A stretch of DNA of 64,000 nucleotides from Dryococelus australis (GCA_029891345.1 CM057000.1:128005338-128069337), one strand, 5' to 3'; numbered from the stretch's first letter, positions 47,755 to 59,397 are shown. Notes: generated by a model from the sequence alone, not told the origin. Made by a program: numbers and translations.

Positions 47755-47870
47755 AGCAATAATGTATCACATAAAATAGCTTAAAAAATGTTGTTACAAG
47801 GCGGAGATGGGAACTTTAAAACCTAAAATTACGCCATGCGATTTCGAGCACTAACCCATTTTTTTTTCTG
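47755..47870 (-). repeat. tRNA-like segment of X right arm, copy 2
   Basis: Reverse complement of the X arm block: ATGTATCACATAAAATAGC, then GGCGGAGATGGGAACTTTAA. It ends in a T run where a SINE3 begins. Confidence 0.5.
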
Positions 47871-48120
47871 TTCGGTTGCTGCGTAGCTGCTTGCGGCTTT
47901 CACCGTAGTTGTATGTGTCGTTTGAAATTGTGACGTTGACGAACTCGAGTGAGACCTACTTGCTGACAAGTTCCCAGTCCACGTGCACGCGACAAGCGAA
48001 CTGAAGATCTGCCGTGGGTGGGCCGGGGGGGCTAACCCACGACTCCTCGCCTACAAGTCGGCCACCCTACCCCTTAGCTATGGCGGCAGAGCACCCCCTG
48101 AGCCACACGCACAACTTTCA
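47871..48120 (-). mobile_element. SINE3 copy c, in X right arm
   Basis: Minus strand: head with CCATAGCTAAGGGGTAGGG, B-box-like GAGTCGTGGGTTAGCCCC, body GCAGATCTTCAGTTCGCTTG, poly(A) tail (T run at 47861-47869). X sequence resumes at AAATGTGCT. Confidence 0.75.
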
Positions 48121-48238
48121 AATGTGCTGTGTAAAAGGTTATACAAGAGGTGAGAGTCCAGAGTTATCACATATTTGTTAAGTTGTGGTTATTGTTTTAT
48201 TATGACGGTGGGAGTAAATTGAAACTATTCCCGTTGTA

Positions 48239-48460
48239 GGCTGTTCGCGGTAAAGTAAGCACTTTTTAAGACCCTCAAAACAGACATTAACCCCTAATAA
48301 ATATATTTTATTACAGTCTCAGGCGTTAACTTTTCAGAGAGATGAAATGTATACGCTGTGTTTATTAGTTACATTGCAATGTTTACACTAAAACGCTGTG
48401 GAAAGGTAGAAATTAAGTGAAAGGGAAAACTTAGCAGAGCCTTAAAAAGTGCTCACTTTG
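48239..48460. mobile_element. TIR MITE M7, inside X, one end clipped
   Basis: Left end GGCTGTTCGCGGTAAAGTAAG preceded by TA. The right end reads AAAAGTGCTCACTTT and then passes directly into X (GTATATAAATACG), so the outer 15 or so bases are missing. The interior block (GGCGTTAACTTTTCAGAG) is subfamily I but inverted relative to M1, M5 and M8. Confidence 0.7.
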
Positions 48461-48736
48461 TATATAAATACGTTTAACAGACCCTCTTATCTTTTCGTAA
48501 ACGGGCATATGCGGCTTGAGTTTGTTATTCGGGTGTCGGCCATCTTGTCTGTCGCGGCTCCATGGATATAGCAGATATTTAGAACACGTTCTATTACCTT
48601 TCTGGGTGTGCCCATGGGTACGAAAACTGTTATTCCCCTGGAGGGGGCTGGAATGTAACCCACACGGGAGCAGAAACGCTAGCTGAAGATGGGTTTGAAA
48701 ACTGCTGGGGAAATGCGTACCGTGTGAGGCCGGCTT

Positions 48737-49430
48737 TAGCGCCAGCATGACGGCTGGCATTGGCGAGCACGAGATAATGCCTCCGACGACGGCACCAGCG
48801 CGCACAGACCGCAGACGGCATATCTCACGGGCGCGACCCGGGGGCCACGCATTAATATTCCTTTCGGAGCGCCGTTTTCAATATCCGCACGGGGAAACCA
48901 CTTTGGCGGAGAACGTGTTTCCATCTCGGGGCTCGAAGCCCGGGGCCGCGGCGCGCTAAGGGTGCAAATCGCAGCGACGCAGCCAGGACTCATTTCGCTC
49001 GCCCGTTTGTCAGGGGACGGCGAGGTGGTCTGCGTCAGAGTTGCCAACTTTCTCGAGAGAAAGTCTCTAGATCGATATACGGAAAGCAACGGGAAAATTT
49101 TACTATATGGAAATTTTTGTCTCTTTCAAATTATAGTTACAGAAAATATAAAATGTATATTTGTTTTATCAGTATAAAATGTGATTTATATTGCTCGTCG
49201 CATTGCCATGCGTTAATAATTATATGTATATGTTATATAAGTTATGTTCATTTCACATTCAGTAAATTATATAACTAACAAGACCTCTTCAACTCAATAT
49301 TTGTCACAAAAAATTTAACCTACATATAAGAATTCATTTTCCGTGTAAAAAATAAAAAATTTATTGGATATTACAACAAATTTTTTTCGAAGCCACAAAA
49401 AAAAACTTACCACCAAAAGTTATTAATTAT
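48737..49430. other. GC-rich stretch, then AT-rich DNA
   Basis: 48737-49060 is GC-rich and CpG-containing, immediately outside X; overlapping open frames on both strands reflect composition. 49060-49430 is AT-rich. No homology. Confidence 0.35.
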
Positions 49431-49439
49431 TGCAGTTAA

Positions 49440-49806
49440 CCTATCTGAAAAATTACTGTGTAACATGTTATGAAGCGCAATACCTAAGGACGAATGAGCG
49501 TAGTTGTACTATACCATGCCTATCTGAAAAATTACTGTGTAACATGTTATGAAGATCAATACCTAAGGACGAATGAGCGTAGTTGTACTATACCTTGCCT
49601 ATCTGAAAAATTACTGTGTAACATGTTATTAATGATTGCAGTTAACCTATCTGAAAAATTACTGTGTAACATGTTATGAAGCGCAATACCTTAGGACGAA
49701 TGAGCGTAGTTGTACTATACCTTGCCTATCTGAAAAATTACTGTGTAACATGTTATGAAGCGCAATACCGAAGGACGAATGAGCGTAGTTGTACTATATC
49801 TTGCCT
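49440..49806 (+). repeat. 79-bp tandem array, five units, one shortened
   Basis: Units start at 49440, 49519, 49598, 49646 and 49725; the last boundary is 49804. Spacings are 79, 79, 48, 79 and 79. Each starts CCTATCTGAAAAATTACTGT. The short third unit ends TTATTAATGATTGCAGTTAA, which resembles the sequence just before unit 1, so the array seems to have been duplicated together with its left flank. Confidence 0.93.
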
Positions 49807-49893
49807 ATTGAAGTAAATTTTATCGCTATCAATTGTAAAATAGTTATGCATCTTACCTTTTTAACATATTTTTAAAAATATTTCTTACCTATA

Positions 49894-50126
49894 GGCTGTT
49901 CACGGTAAAGTGAGCACTTTTGAAACCATTGTTACTTGTTTTCCTACCAGCTATTATTTATCTTCCACCACTTTTTAAAAATAAATATTGCCATGTAAGG
50001 GATAAACACAGTGTTTATATTTCACTGGACTCGAAAGTTAACGTCTAAGGATATGATAAAATATATTTATTGTCGATTATTCCAAATGGGAGGGTTTCAA
50101 AACGTGCTCAATTTGCCGTGACTAGC
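49894..50126. mobile_element. TIR MITE M8, subfamily I
   Basis: GGCTGTTCACGGTAAAGTG after TATA; right end inverted TGCTAGTCACGGCAAATTG. Interior CTCGAAAGTTAACGTCTAAGG. 233 bp. Confidence 0.82.
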
Positions 50127-51328
50127 ATTTATACTTAATACGATTTTGTAAATGTATATTGTCCTGTTACGTTATAATACGGTTTAAAATAATACTGTCT
50201 TTTAGTTCCAACCAGATGCTTATTAACTTTTTCTCGATCATTATAATAACATTTATACGAACCTTATTCATCCAAATTATCAGGCCAAATCTGAATTAAA
50301 TTTAAAAAAAACAGGCAAAAGCAGCCATTTTCATATACTTCGCTGCCATATTATATATATATACCGGATGAGACTAAAATATGTAGAAAGTTAGGTGGCT
50401 TTAGTACCTTTTAGGCTTATATTAATTTTAGCCTCAATCCGTAACATAATTATGTATAGTATATAATAAAACATTTAAAGTTAAAGAAAACCCCATCGAA
50501 ATATTTTAAATTACGTATTATTTAGATTTGCGAAGAACTACACAGTGCGTGCTCTCAAACTATATAAACGGATACTTTGAATACATTTCCAGTGTAAAGG
50601 TTCATAAAATTTATTTTATGTGTCGACCAAACCGTATCGTTATTCCCGCAATATACAGCCCACACACACGACTTCCTATAAAAGATAATCACATGTAACG
50701 AAAGATTTAATATGAGTGACGAGCTATCCCCATGTACTATCGAGGTGTAGGTACGTATTCCGGTGAAATGAACAATCCTCGAGACACAAAAGTGCGATAC
50801 TCTCAAAATGCGAAAAAAATCCAGTTTTCCATCTGCCATCTGCCACCAGAATAATTTTTTTAAATAACAAACTTTTCCACATCTCACAAATATGAAATCT
50901 GACCGCCAGGACATAACTGAAATCGCCACATCTGGGGGTAAAATTCCCAAGTTGGCAACTCTTCTGTGCGGGAAAAGGACCACTCGGTTGAAAAATAGGG
51001 GAAGGGGGGGGGAGGTTGTTGTAGCGGATTGGCTTGCAATATCCTACCCCATCTGCCGAAGTGCGAACGTATATGGGCGAAAAGGATTGAGGAAGGGCGT
51101 GATCGAGGGAGGATTACTTGACACCATCCCTGCCAGCGAAGCACGCCCGGGAATTGAAAATGCTGCCATCATCGCCTCCCAAATGAAGCAAGTTCTACGA
51201 ACTTTATGGCTCAGTATATCCGTTGATGCGCTGCCTTGATAACTTGCTCGGCGCCCTTTTTCGTTCGCTAGCCGGTTTTGAGAGGATCGTAGTTGTCGGT
51301 AAGAAGGAGGCAGTTGCCACCCACTTGG
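50127..51328. other. Unassigned DNA before the satellite
   Basis: AT-rich to 50890, then moderately GC-rich, with overlapping frames on both strands (50892-51239 plus, 51144-50884 minus). None has a recognisable domain. Confidence 0.3.
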
Positions 51329-52982
51329 TATACCCTCGACACAGTAGAGTATTTAAGTACCCTCGACACAGTTCTTAAGTACCCTCGACACAGCAGAGTA
51401 TTTAAGTACCCTCGACACAGCAGAGTATTTAAGTACCTCGACACAGATTAGTTAAGTGCCCTCGACCCAGAGTAGTTAAGTACCCTCGACACAGTTCTTA
51501 AGTACCCTCGACACAGCAGAGTATTTAAGTACCCTCGACACAGATTAGTTAAGTGCCCTCGACCCAGAGTAGTTACGTAACCCTCGACACAATTCTTAAG
51601 TACCCTCGACACAGCAGAGTATTTAAGTACCCTCGACACAGATTAGTTAAGTGCCCTCGAACAAGAGTATTTAAGTACCCTCGACACAGTTCTTAAGTAC
51701 CCTCGACACAGAGTAGTTAAGTACCCTTGACACAGTATTTAAGTACCCTCGACACAGAGTAGTTAAGTACCCTCGACACAGAGTTCTTAAGTACCCTCGA
51801 CTTAGTTTAGTTAAGTGCCCTCGACCCAGAGTATTTAAGTACCCTCGACACAGAGTAGTTAAGTACCCTTGACACAGTATTTAAGTACCCTCGACACAGA
51901 GTAGTTAAGTACCCTCGACACAGAGTTCTTAAGTACCCTCGACTTAGTTTAGTTAAGTGCCCTCGACCCAGAGTATTTAAGTACCCTCGACACAGAGTAG
52001 GTAAGTACCCTCGACCCAGAGTAGTTAAGTACCCTCGACACAGATTAGTTAAGTGCCCTCGACCCAGAGTATTTAAGTACCCTCGACACATTAGTTAAGT
52101 ACCCTCGACGCAGAGTAGTTAAGTGCCTCGACCCAGAGTATTTAAGTACCCTTGACCCAGAGCAGTTAAGTACCCTCGACACAGAGTAGTTAAGTACCTT
52201 CGACACAGATTAGTTAAGTGCCCTCGACCCAGAGTATTTAAGTACCCTCGACACATTAGTTAAGTACCCTCGACGCAGAGTAGTTAAGTGCCTCGACCCA
52301 GAGTATTTAAGTACCCTTGACCCAGAGCAGTTAAGTACCCTCGACACAGAGTAGTTAAGTACCTTCGACACAGATTAGTTAAGTGCCCTCGACCCAGAGT
52401 ATTTAAGTACCCTCGACACATTAGTTAAGTACCCTCGACGCAGAGTAGTTAAGTGCCTCGACCCAGAGTATTTAAGTACCCTTGACCCAGAGCAGTTAAG
52501 TACCCTCGACACAGAGTAGTTAAGTACCTTCGACACAGATTAGTTAAGTGCCCTCGACCCAGAGTATTTAAGTACCCTCGACACAGAGTAGTTAATTACC
52601 CTCGACACAGAGTAGTTAAGTGCCCTCGACACATATTTCTTAAGTACCCTCGACACAGATTAGTTAAGTGCCCTCGACCCAGAGTAGTTAAGTACACGTG
52701 ACGCTGTATTTAAGTACCCTCGACACAGAGTATTTAAGTACTCTCGACACAGAGTAGTTAAGTACCCTCGACCCAGAGTTTCTAAGTACCCTCGACACAA
52801 AGTGTTTAAGTACTCTCGGCACAGAGTAGTTAAGTAACCTCAACCAAGAGTATTTAAGTACTCTCAACCCACAGTATATGTGTCCTCGGCACAGAGTAGT
52901 TAAGTACGCTCGACACAGAATAGTTAAGTGCCCTCGACCCAGAGTAGTTAAGTACCCACGACACAGACTAGTTAAGTACCCA
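51329..52982. repeat. Minisatellite array, about 24-bp unit, 1.65 kb
   Basis: About 70 units of the type TTAAGTACCCTCGACACAGA with GTAG, varying by small indels. Higher-order periods are superimposed: 165 bp (three near-identical blocks; CCTCGACACATT at 52081, 52246, 52411) and 142 bp (CTTAGTTTAG at 51801 and 51943). No gene. Minus-strand frames of repeated CRGYLNTLGRG type are translations of the repeat. Confidence 0.97.
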
Positions 52983-53084
52983 AAGATGAAATGGCTTAGC
53001 GGTTCCTCTTATGTCGACATATCCCTTCTCTGATTGGCTGTGGGCGGCTCTGGAACGAGCCTTGTGTCTGACTAGCTATATTCC

Positions 53085-53262
53085 ATTCATGGTTACTTCC
53101 AACTTTTCGGAAGCCCAGGTAATGTTCTATTTCCATATTCATCCGCTTCGTTCAAACAAAGCTTAGCTAGTCTAGAAAATTAGACCAAAGGGACTACGCA
53201 CCGTATTCGTGCGCACTCGGTTTAATAATATTTTGGATAAGCGCAAACCGCTAGACGCAAAA
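53085..53262 (-). repeat. Repeat R5, copy d (partial)
   Basis: Minus-strand match to the 3' half of R5 (TCTAGAAAATTAGACCAAAG; GTGCGCACTCGGTTTAATAA). Begins about 100 bp after the minisatellite. Confidence 0.6.
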
Positions 53263-53439
53263 GCGTGACCATTTAGAGATGGCTTCTCCTTAGAAAAATT
53301 TTGGTTTAAATTTGTTTTAATGGTTCATGAGATATGACATATCACCCTAAAATCAAAACTGACTACCTGTTTGAAAGTAAGTGCATGGTGGGATCTAAAC
53401 TATAAAATTCAGATATCCGTACCAAGTACTGTTCGTGTA

Positions 53440-53600
53440 CCGAGTTTGGCGAACTTTGGTTCACGCGTTCAAAATATTTTAGAGGAAAACAAGAAGGCGG
53501 GGGGGGGGGGGGACAAACATACACACAAACACACAGGCAGGAAAGTGATCTCATAAGTCTTTTTTTCCTTCATAAGGTAATCTATAAATATGTGCCTGAG
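53440..53600 (+). repeat. Repeat R8, copy a
   Basis: Matches 55735-55805 joined to 56064-56145 (TTCACGCGTTCAAAA; GCAGGAAAGTGATCTCA). It represents the site without the MITE found in copy b. Contains a G14 run (53499-53512). Confidence 0.55.
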
Positions 53601-54777
53601 ACATATATGAAACATATAAGTTTACTTGGCCAACCGTAACCATACGTGCATGTGAAATTTGTTGGGAATCGTTAGATTGGTTCTCGAGATACGGCATAAA
53701 ACCTCCATATTTTCATGTTTCTATCTTCATAAATGGCGCACAAAAATTTGAGGTAGTAGCACATTTCGTGATTTTCATATATACTGCCAGTGTATATAAA
53801 GGTCGTTTGAAATTGTTTCGGGCAAGTGGCTTACTCAGCAAAAATATTAACATGGCTTTTATTTAGAAAATATGTGATTAACACCATAAATCATGAAAAT
53901 GTAGATGGACATCAAACGAATAACTTTTTCACGTGAATTTGTTGTGAATTATAATGTTGTTTCCTCAGGATAGGACATAAAAGCTTAAGTTTACATGTGG
54001 TGCTATCTCCTCAACCGGCAGATAAGAATACTTATGTATAAGCTTATTTGCATAGATACCTACTGTCATTAAAATAGCTATCGGTATTTGAAATTGTTTT
54101 TGTAGTTTCGTGGTATAGCATTTTAACGTAAAAGGCTTATATACCCGCCATTCTGGAAAAATGCGCCTGATCATCTTAAAACACACCCATTTACATCACC
54201 TGCCGTATTACTAACTGTAAGAACAATTTGGAAGGAATCAATAGATTGTTTACCGAATAATGGCATAAAAACATTATTACTTTATAAGTTGCTATCTTAC
54301 ACAATAGTCTGCAAAAGTGGTTTTGTGATGACGTATATTATGCTTACAGTAGGTACTTTCAGTTTACAAAGTCGTATTTAAATTGGTCAATTGGCATGGT
54401 ATATATATCAAATGAACATAAAATATTTGCATGGCTCCCATTTGGAAAATAAGTTCCTTATCCATTTAATTATCATACGTTTACATGATATACTCTAGTA
54501 TCAATTACGCGACATATTCGGCGAGAGTTGGTGGTATAGTTTTAGAGGTAAAATGTAAAGTTTTTATTTATTCATGTTGCGTTACCTTCCAAAATGGTGG
54601 GCCAACAACGATATTCACCTGTAAATTCATTGCTTACATCATACCCTTTCAACGAGTAAAATTTCGATTAAAACAGTTAAATGGTTCCCGAAATTAGGCA
54701 TCAAATTACATTTTAATGACCGCCAAGTAAACAAGTCGGATGTACTTACTATAGTATATTCACGGTTTATAGTTGTG
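53601..54777. other. AT-rich DNA, nothing recognised
   Basis: No coding homology. Confidence 0.3.
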
Positions 54778-55032
54778 TTAACGTAAAAGTGCCTAATTCG
54801 TTGTTAAATTGAAATTTTATTTACAGTTTATGTATAAATTATAAAATTATAATTGATATAAAAATAAAAACAATGGGACCACACGTGTGTTTGTATTGCC
54901 TAGTAAGAAATATATATTATGCAAAATTGTATTAAACTGAGTGCGCTGTCCTTTTTGTGTAATTTTCTAAACTTGGTTAAGCTTTGTTTGCATGAGGCGG
55001 AGGAATATCCAGGAAGTATAACTTTAGCCCAT
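54778..55032 (+). repeat. Repeat R5, copy e
   Basis: Plus-strand partial copy (TTGCCTAGTAAGAAATATA; GAGGCGGAGGAATATCCAGGAAGTA); similarity stops at 55032. Confidence 0.6.
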
Positions 55033-55529
55033 TCAGCCCACTTCAGCTCATTTTGACACAAGGGAACATAGAACAGTGTACAACGTAGATCTCTGCTGTA
55101 GCAACAGTGCGTCCAGAATCGAGCTTGAAGACCTGGATCACAAGGTACCACCAGCTTACCATGAACCAGTACAGTAATTGCTGGGTGGACGACGTGACAT
55201 GTTTGCAGCTGGCGATCCGCTACGACGTACCAGCATCGCGGAACATTGATGTGGTGCGTTTGGTCCAGGGCCGGAGATGTTGAGATCTGCCCCCCCCCCT
55301 TTTTTTTTAACCCTGTTTCTGCAGGCAAGGGACAGAGCTGATGAAAATTGCCCGGCGCCAAAGCTCAGTGGAGCTAGTGATGAGGGTCGCTGGTCGACGG
55401 CCCAGAGGAGCCGCTTCAGAAAAGTGTATCGTAACAGAAAAGATCTACGCAGAGACTAGACTTCAATATCTTACGCGCACACTTGCAGTCTTTATTTCAC
55501 TATTGGATGCTTGTTTTTGTGTGAAGACA
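55033..55529. other. Unassigned, moderately GC-rich
   Basis: A 153-residue minus frame (55361-54900) extends into R5 and has no recognisable motif. C10 and T9 runs lie near 55290-55308. Confidence 0.3.
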
Positions 55530-55715
55530 GTCTGTCACGTGTGTGAGCCAATCCGAATTAAGTTTCTCCGATACTGACCGTCCGTGATCCGTGAGTAGAC
55601 ATATAAGACGCGTAACAAACTAAATGATCCAATCACGAAAGTGGTTCTGAACTAAAATGCGTTGAAACACAATTTGTCCTGAAATCTCTTCGCGAAAAAC
55701 AGGCGCCCCTAACTA
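55530..55715. mobile_element. hAT-type MITE fragment
   Basis: Aligns with 29090-29285 (CTCCGATACTGA; right end TTCGCGAAAAACAGGCGCCCC). The left end is not identifiable. Confidence 0.5.
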
Positions 55716-55734
55716 TAAGTAATATATGGGTTCC

Positions 55735-56145
55735 GATTGTGGTGAAATTATGTTCACGCATTCAAAAGTTTTTTTTTTGGGAGGGGGGAGGACACATACG
55801 TACACATCTACACTCTAAGAAATTATTTAGAAATTTGCCATACCAGTGTACACGCTTAGTGAGAAAGCAGGAATGGTAATGTTTTCCCCTATACATTCAT
55901 GCAGTCAAATGCTTAGGGAAGTCCCCAAACTTTATATAGTAGCGCTGCTAAACATTCCTATATCTGCAGCTGGATGTGTGATGGCATTACCATACAGTGC
56001 ATAGGTTAAAAATTTCCATTACAGTTGAGGAAGTTGACCAGAATTTTTTTTTTTACAGAGTGCACGCCTACGCACACAGCCACAGAAGCAGGAAAGTGAT
56101 CTCAAAAGCCTGTGTTCCTTCGGAAAGTAAGCTAAAAAGACGTGT
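55735..56145 (+). repeat. Repeat R8, copy b, split by a MITE
   Basis: Same repeat as 53440-53600 but interrupted at 55808-56063. Confidence 0.5.
55808..56063. mobile_element. MITE with CACTCT ends
   Basis: Starts TACACTCTAAGAAATTATTT; inverted right end GCACTCTGTAAAAAAAAAA. The uninterrupted sister sequence at 53440-53600 supports an insertion here. Its ends resemble those of the element at 57431. Confidence 0.55.
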
Positions 56146-57430
56146 GCTTGCATTGCAAACTGGGAACGTATCCTCAGCGCATACCTGCCCTTGCACATTT
56201 ACATCTCCAAATGATGTTTAAACCGTTAGAATGTTGGTCAGCAACGCAAAATATTCGATATCGCGATGTTCATGACCTTGAAGATTTTCCTACAGGTGGT
56301 ATCACACAAAAATTGCCCCGAAAAATCTTATGTCAGTCTTGTGATAGATACACTAATGAAATAAGTTTGGATGAAATACAGTATGTTCAAAATATGGTGG
56401 ATATATAGAACGAACACAGAATATTCTTAAAAGTGGGATGGACCCCCCGTTTTTTGTGAAATGGTTGTTTGCTCGAATACGCGTATCTCGGCAAATAAAT
56501 GTTCTACAAATAATACTTTTAGTCAGAAAATATTTAAAAAAACCATTATCTATGTCCTTTTTTTTTTTTTTTTTTTTTTTGGTCATATTAAGGAGAATCC
56601 TTGGAGAAAAAAATCGTGAAAGTGGTCAAATATCGCAATTTTTAAAGTTTGAATACGCAGTTTCCTTAAGCGGCAAGATAAAAGCACAAAGATAAGAGCA
56701 TAGTTTAATCTGTGATCTTTCATCGCGTGTAATAAAACCCCACTGGTACAGATCTAGTTTACACAGTACAGCGTCACGACGGAAAACACTGCACGCCTTG
56801 CGCGTAGGAGCGATCAGGCTCTAGGAGTGCGTGTTAATGTCGCCCTTATCGCTTCTTCGCTTCCAGACATTGGTCGGCGTTGATTTTGGCGGGGGGGGGG
56901 GGGGAGGAATGGGCTTCCACCCCGCTCTTAAGGTCGTAATTTATAAATAAGCGAATTGTCACCTAACATATAGTATGTTTAGGTGTTCAAACAGGTTAAG
57001 TAGTTCTAAGATGTATTACCATAAGAGCTTCGATTTTATTTATTTTTTTCAGGTAGCACTATTTCGAAAATGCAAACAAATCTAGATGTCATTGATTTCA
57101 GTATTCACTTTGTGGACTACCGACATTTTAGATTGGGTCATAGCAGGTGTTCTTGCTGCGTAATATAACCACCAACAATTTAAAATTGCGTCTGTTTTGA
57201 AAACACGTGCGTTTCTCATTCGAAAACTTTAACAGGTGGGCATCGTACCATGTGTTATAGACAACGCTCGTTACTATGGTTTCACAGAATCATAGCCTCG
57301 TGTCTCCACAGCAACATGGAAACATTCCAAAATATTTTAGTGCTAAGCTGCATTCATCCTCTGGTGATTTGAATTATATTCAATCATACACAGAGTTGCG
57401 TAACTCAGCAATGTTTATATGTCACAAAAT
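56146..57430. other. No recognised gene; G14 tract
   Basis: T run at about 56558-56580 and G14 at 56891-56904. The 88-residue frame 56142-56408 has no domain I recognise. Confidence 0.3.
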
Positions 57431-58377
57431 ATTACACTCTAAATCTGAATCAACGGGAATTTCACTGTTTCAATCAGTTAAACGTATCTGACTGGTTCAA
57501 TAGTCACTTCAGTGAATTTAACTAATGAATCAATGAAAAAATTCCAGATTTCCTTCACTTATTGATTCAGTGACATTTTCCACTGATTCCTGTCATTTTT
57601 TTTTCGCTGTTTTCTCAGTGGTTTATTTTTGACTGATGGATCAGTTAAACAGCATGTAAAAATGGCCTTTTAACAACGTTCAAAAATGGCCGCTAAACAA
57701 CGTGTATCACGTGAAATAACAACGAATAAACTAATCAAACCAATACAAAATACTTTCTGAGACGTGTTTCCGCTTTCAAAACGTCATTTTTATGGGGTAA
57801 TATGAATACTCAGCCTTTTATTCCATTTTTACCATTTCATTTCCATGTAATCATCTCGGCGCTCTGTTTGAAGGCTTATACTGCATAATGTAGTAAAGAG
57901 GGTGCACTCATATATTCTATTCGTTTGAACAATCCTAACGGTACCAATTAAACCCAAAACGGAAAGTAAGAGCAGACAATTTAAATATTCAGGATTTTGT
58001 TACTAACTATAAGACACATTTTTCGTAGCTTAGTCTCATACCGTAGATGGCAAAGTAACGGCCAAGAATCGATGGAAAGAGGGCGAGTGAGTTCAATCCC
58101 GGCCACCCGCAGTTTTTTTAATTACGGTAGATTGCACAAATAAATAGTAAAATACCGTAAATATGTTTGTTTCACGTAATTATTTGGTTACCTTCAATAC
58201 AAACAATACTTATTTCGCCACTGTGGTTCGGGGGTCACTAAGTCAATCAGTGAAATCTTTTCACTGAAACGATCAGTGGTTTTCCACTGATTGTAAGTGG
58301 AGCCATTTTCACTGATTCGAGTAGTTAAGTTTCACTACTAATCAGTGGTTTCCAACTGACTCGAATTTAGAGTGTAG
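57431..58377. mobile_element. TIR element (TACACTCTAAATY ends), 0.95 kb
   Basis: Left TACACTCTAAATCTGAATC; inverted right TACACTCTAAATTCGAGTC; TA at both ends. The subterminal parts are rich in CACTGATT/AATCAGTG motifs on both sides. Near 58035-58110 there is a B-box-like GAGTTCAATCCCGGCC. Part of the interior (57540-57840) resembles 60680-60960. No transposase. Confidence 0.65.
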
Positions 58378-58964
58378 TAAATTAAAAAAAGAATAAGTAT
58401 CCCTGATTTCATTTTTACCAGTGTAAAAATTCCAATCAGAATTTATAAGTAATAATATATTATATTTTATAGCCTATAAAAATTCTTCTTTTAATTGGCC
58501 ATTTTTACGTACCGTAAAAAATGTTATGGTTACTACCGTATACCAATAAAAGATAACTATTGCAATATTTCTTCTTGCATCTTCTGACATGTTCGATTTC
58601 AACCCTGGGAGCAATAGAAATACGTGTGGGGGGGGGGGGGTTACTTTTATTGAGTTCCGGATTTTATCCAGGACGCAGTTTACGAACGGCCAGTGATTTA
58701 AGTTTTAAGTTCAGTGCAGGGTGTCGTCTGTAAAAAACCTTTAACTCCATTTTTTTACGAAATTGGTGTAACATAGTTATCTCCGCTTTCGTCTTGGTAA
58801 ACAACTAGGAAACTATTGTTGTATTTTACTTAACGCCAACACAATCAAGTTCTATCTGTGCATAAACATCTCAGTTAACTTTTAGCGTACCGAAAAAAAA
58901 ATATCATATTTAAATGCCATGGTATAAGCATTGCAAATATCAGTGTAATATGTAACATAGGCAT

Positions 58965-59385
58965 GTATAAACCTTCCTACTCGATAGCTTAAATTTATGT
59001 GAGATTTACTCCCCACAAATATTTATTTATCTCTTAGATGTCCCCTGACCACCCACGGTACAAGTTTCTTATTTCGTACGTACCACTCTTTTTTACAACT
59101 TTTAAATATGCCAAGAATGTATCCCCCCCCCCTTCACCCCGGTTCCTGCGACTATTTAATAACATTTTTTTAAAGTACCGGAGTATTTAATCTGTGTAGT
59201 TTTTTTTTCGGATTCTACCCCACTTACCCTTATTAATTTTATAATCGTTATATCTAGCACAAACTTCCCTGCGACTTCGAGTTATGTAGGCCACTCATTT
59301 AAGCCTTCCTCAACATGCCTTTAATTGTGACATTTATTGAGATAGAATTACTACATAATATTTGAATGTATAATTAACTTTTTTT
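58965..59385 (+). repeat. Repeat R6, copy a
   Basis: Direct match over about 400 bp to 61495-61905 (CTTAGATGTCCCCTGACCA; ATCTAGCACAAACTT; ACTACATAATATTTGAAT). Both carry a C10 run at the same place. Confidence 0.75.
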
Positions 59386-59397
59386 TGGGGTAAAATG

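Larger units (their letters stand above)
44433..48736. mobile_element. Element X, copy 2 (about 4.3 kb)
   Basis: The left end AAGCCGTCCCTGCACGAC and the inverted right end AAGCCGGCCTCACACGGTAC match those of copy 1. The left arm (to about 45330) aligns with 2848-3803 (GGCATAAAAGTTTCTGCAGC-like and TCGCAAATGGCAGA blocks). The right arm (47755-48736) aligns with 10436-10996. The arms carry SINE3 insertions on both sides and a TIR MITE in the right one. The centre (45330-47755) is AT-rich and holds a Helitron helicase remnant. Whether the helicase belongs to X or is a later insertion cannot be decided here. Confidence 0.6.

Noticed and set aside
49440-49806. CRISPR array
   Set aside because: The units are contiguous 79-bp repeats without variable spacers, and the genome is eukaryotic.
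51448-52091. Minus-strand frames of repeated CRGYLNTLGRG units as a repeat protein
   Set aside because: They are translations of the minisatellite; the frame is open only where unit lengths sum to multiples of three.
51329-52982. CRISPR array
   Set aside because: Head-to-tail short units with no unique spacers.
54900-55361. 153-residue minus-strand protein
   Set aside because: It spans repeat R5 and unrelated DNA and has no recognisable domain.
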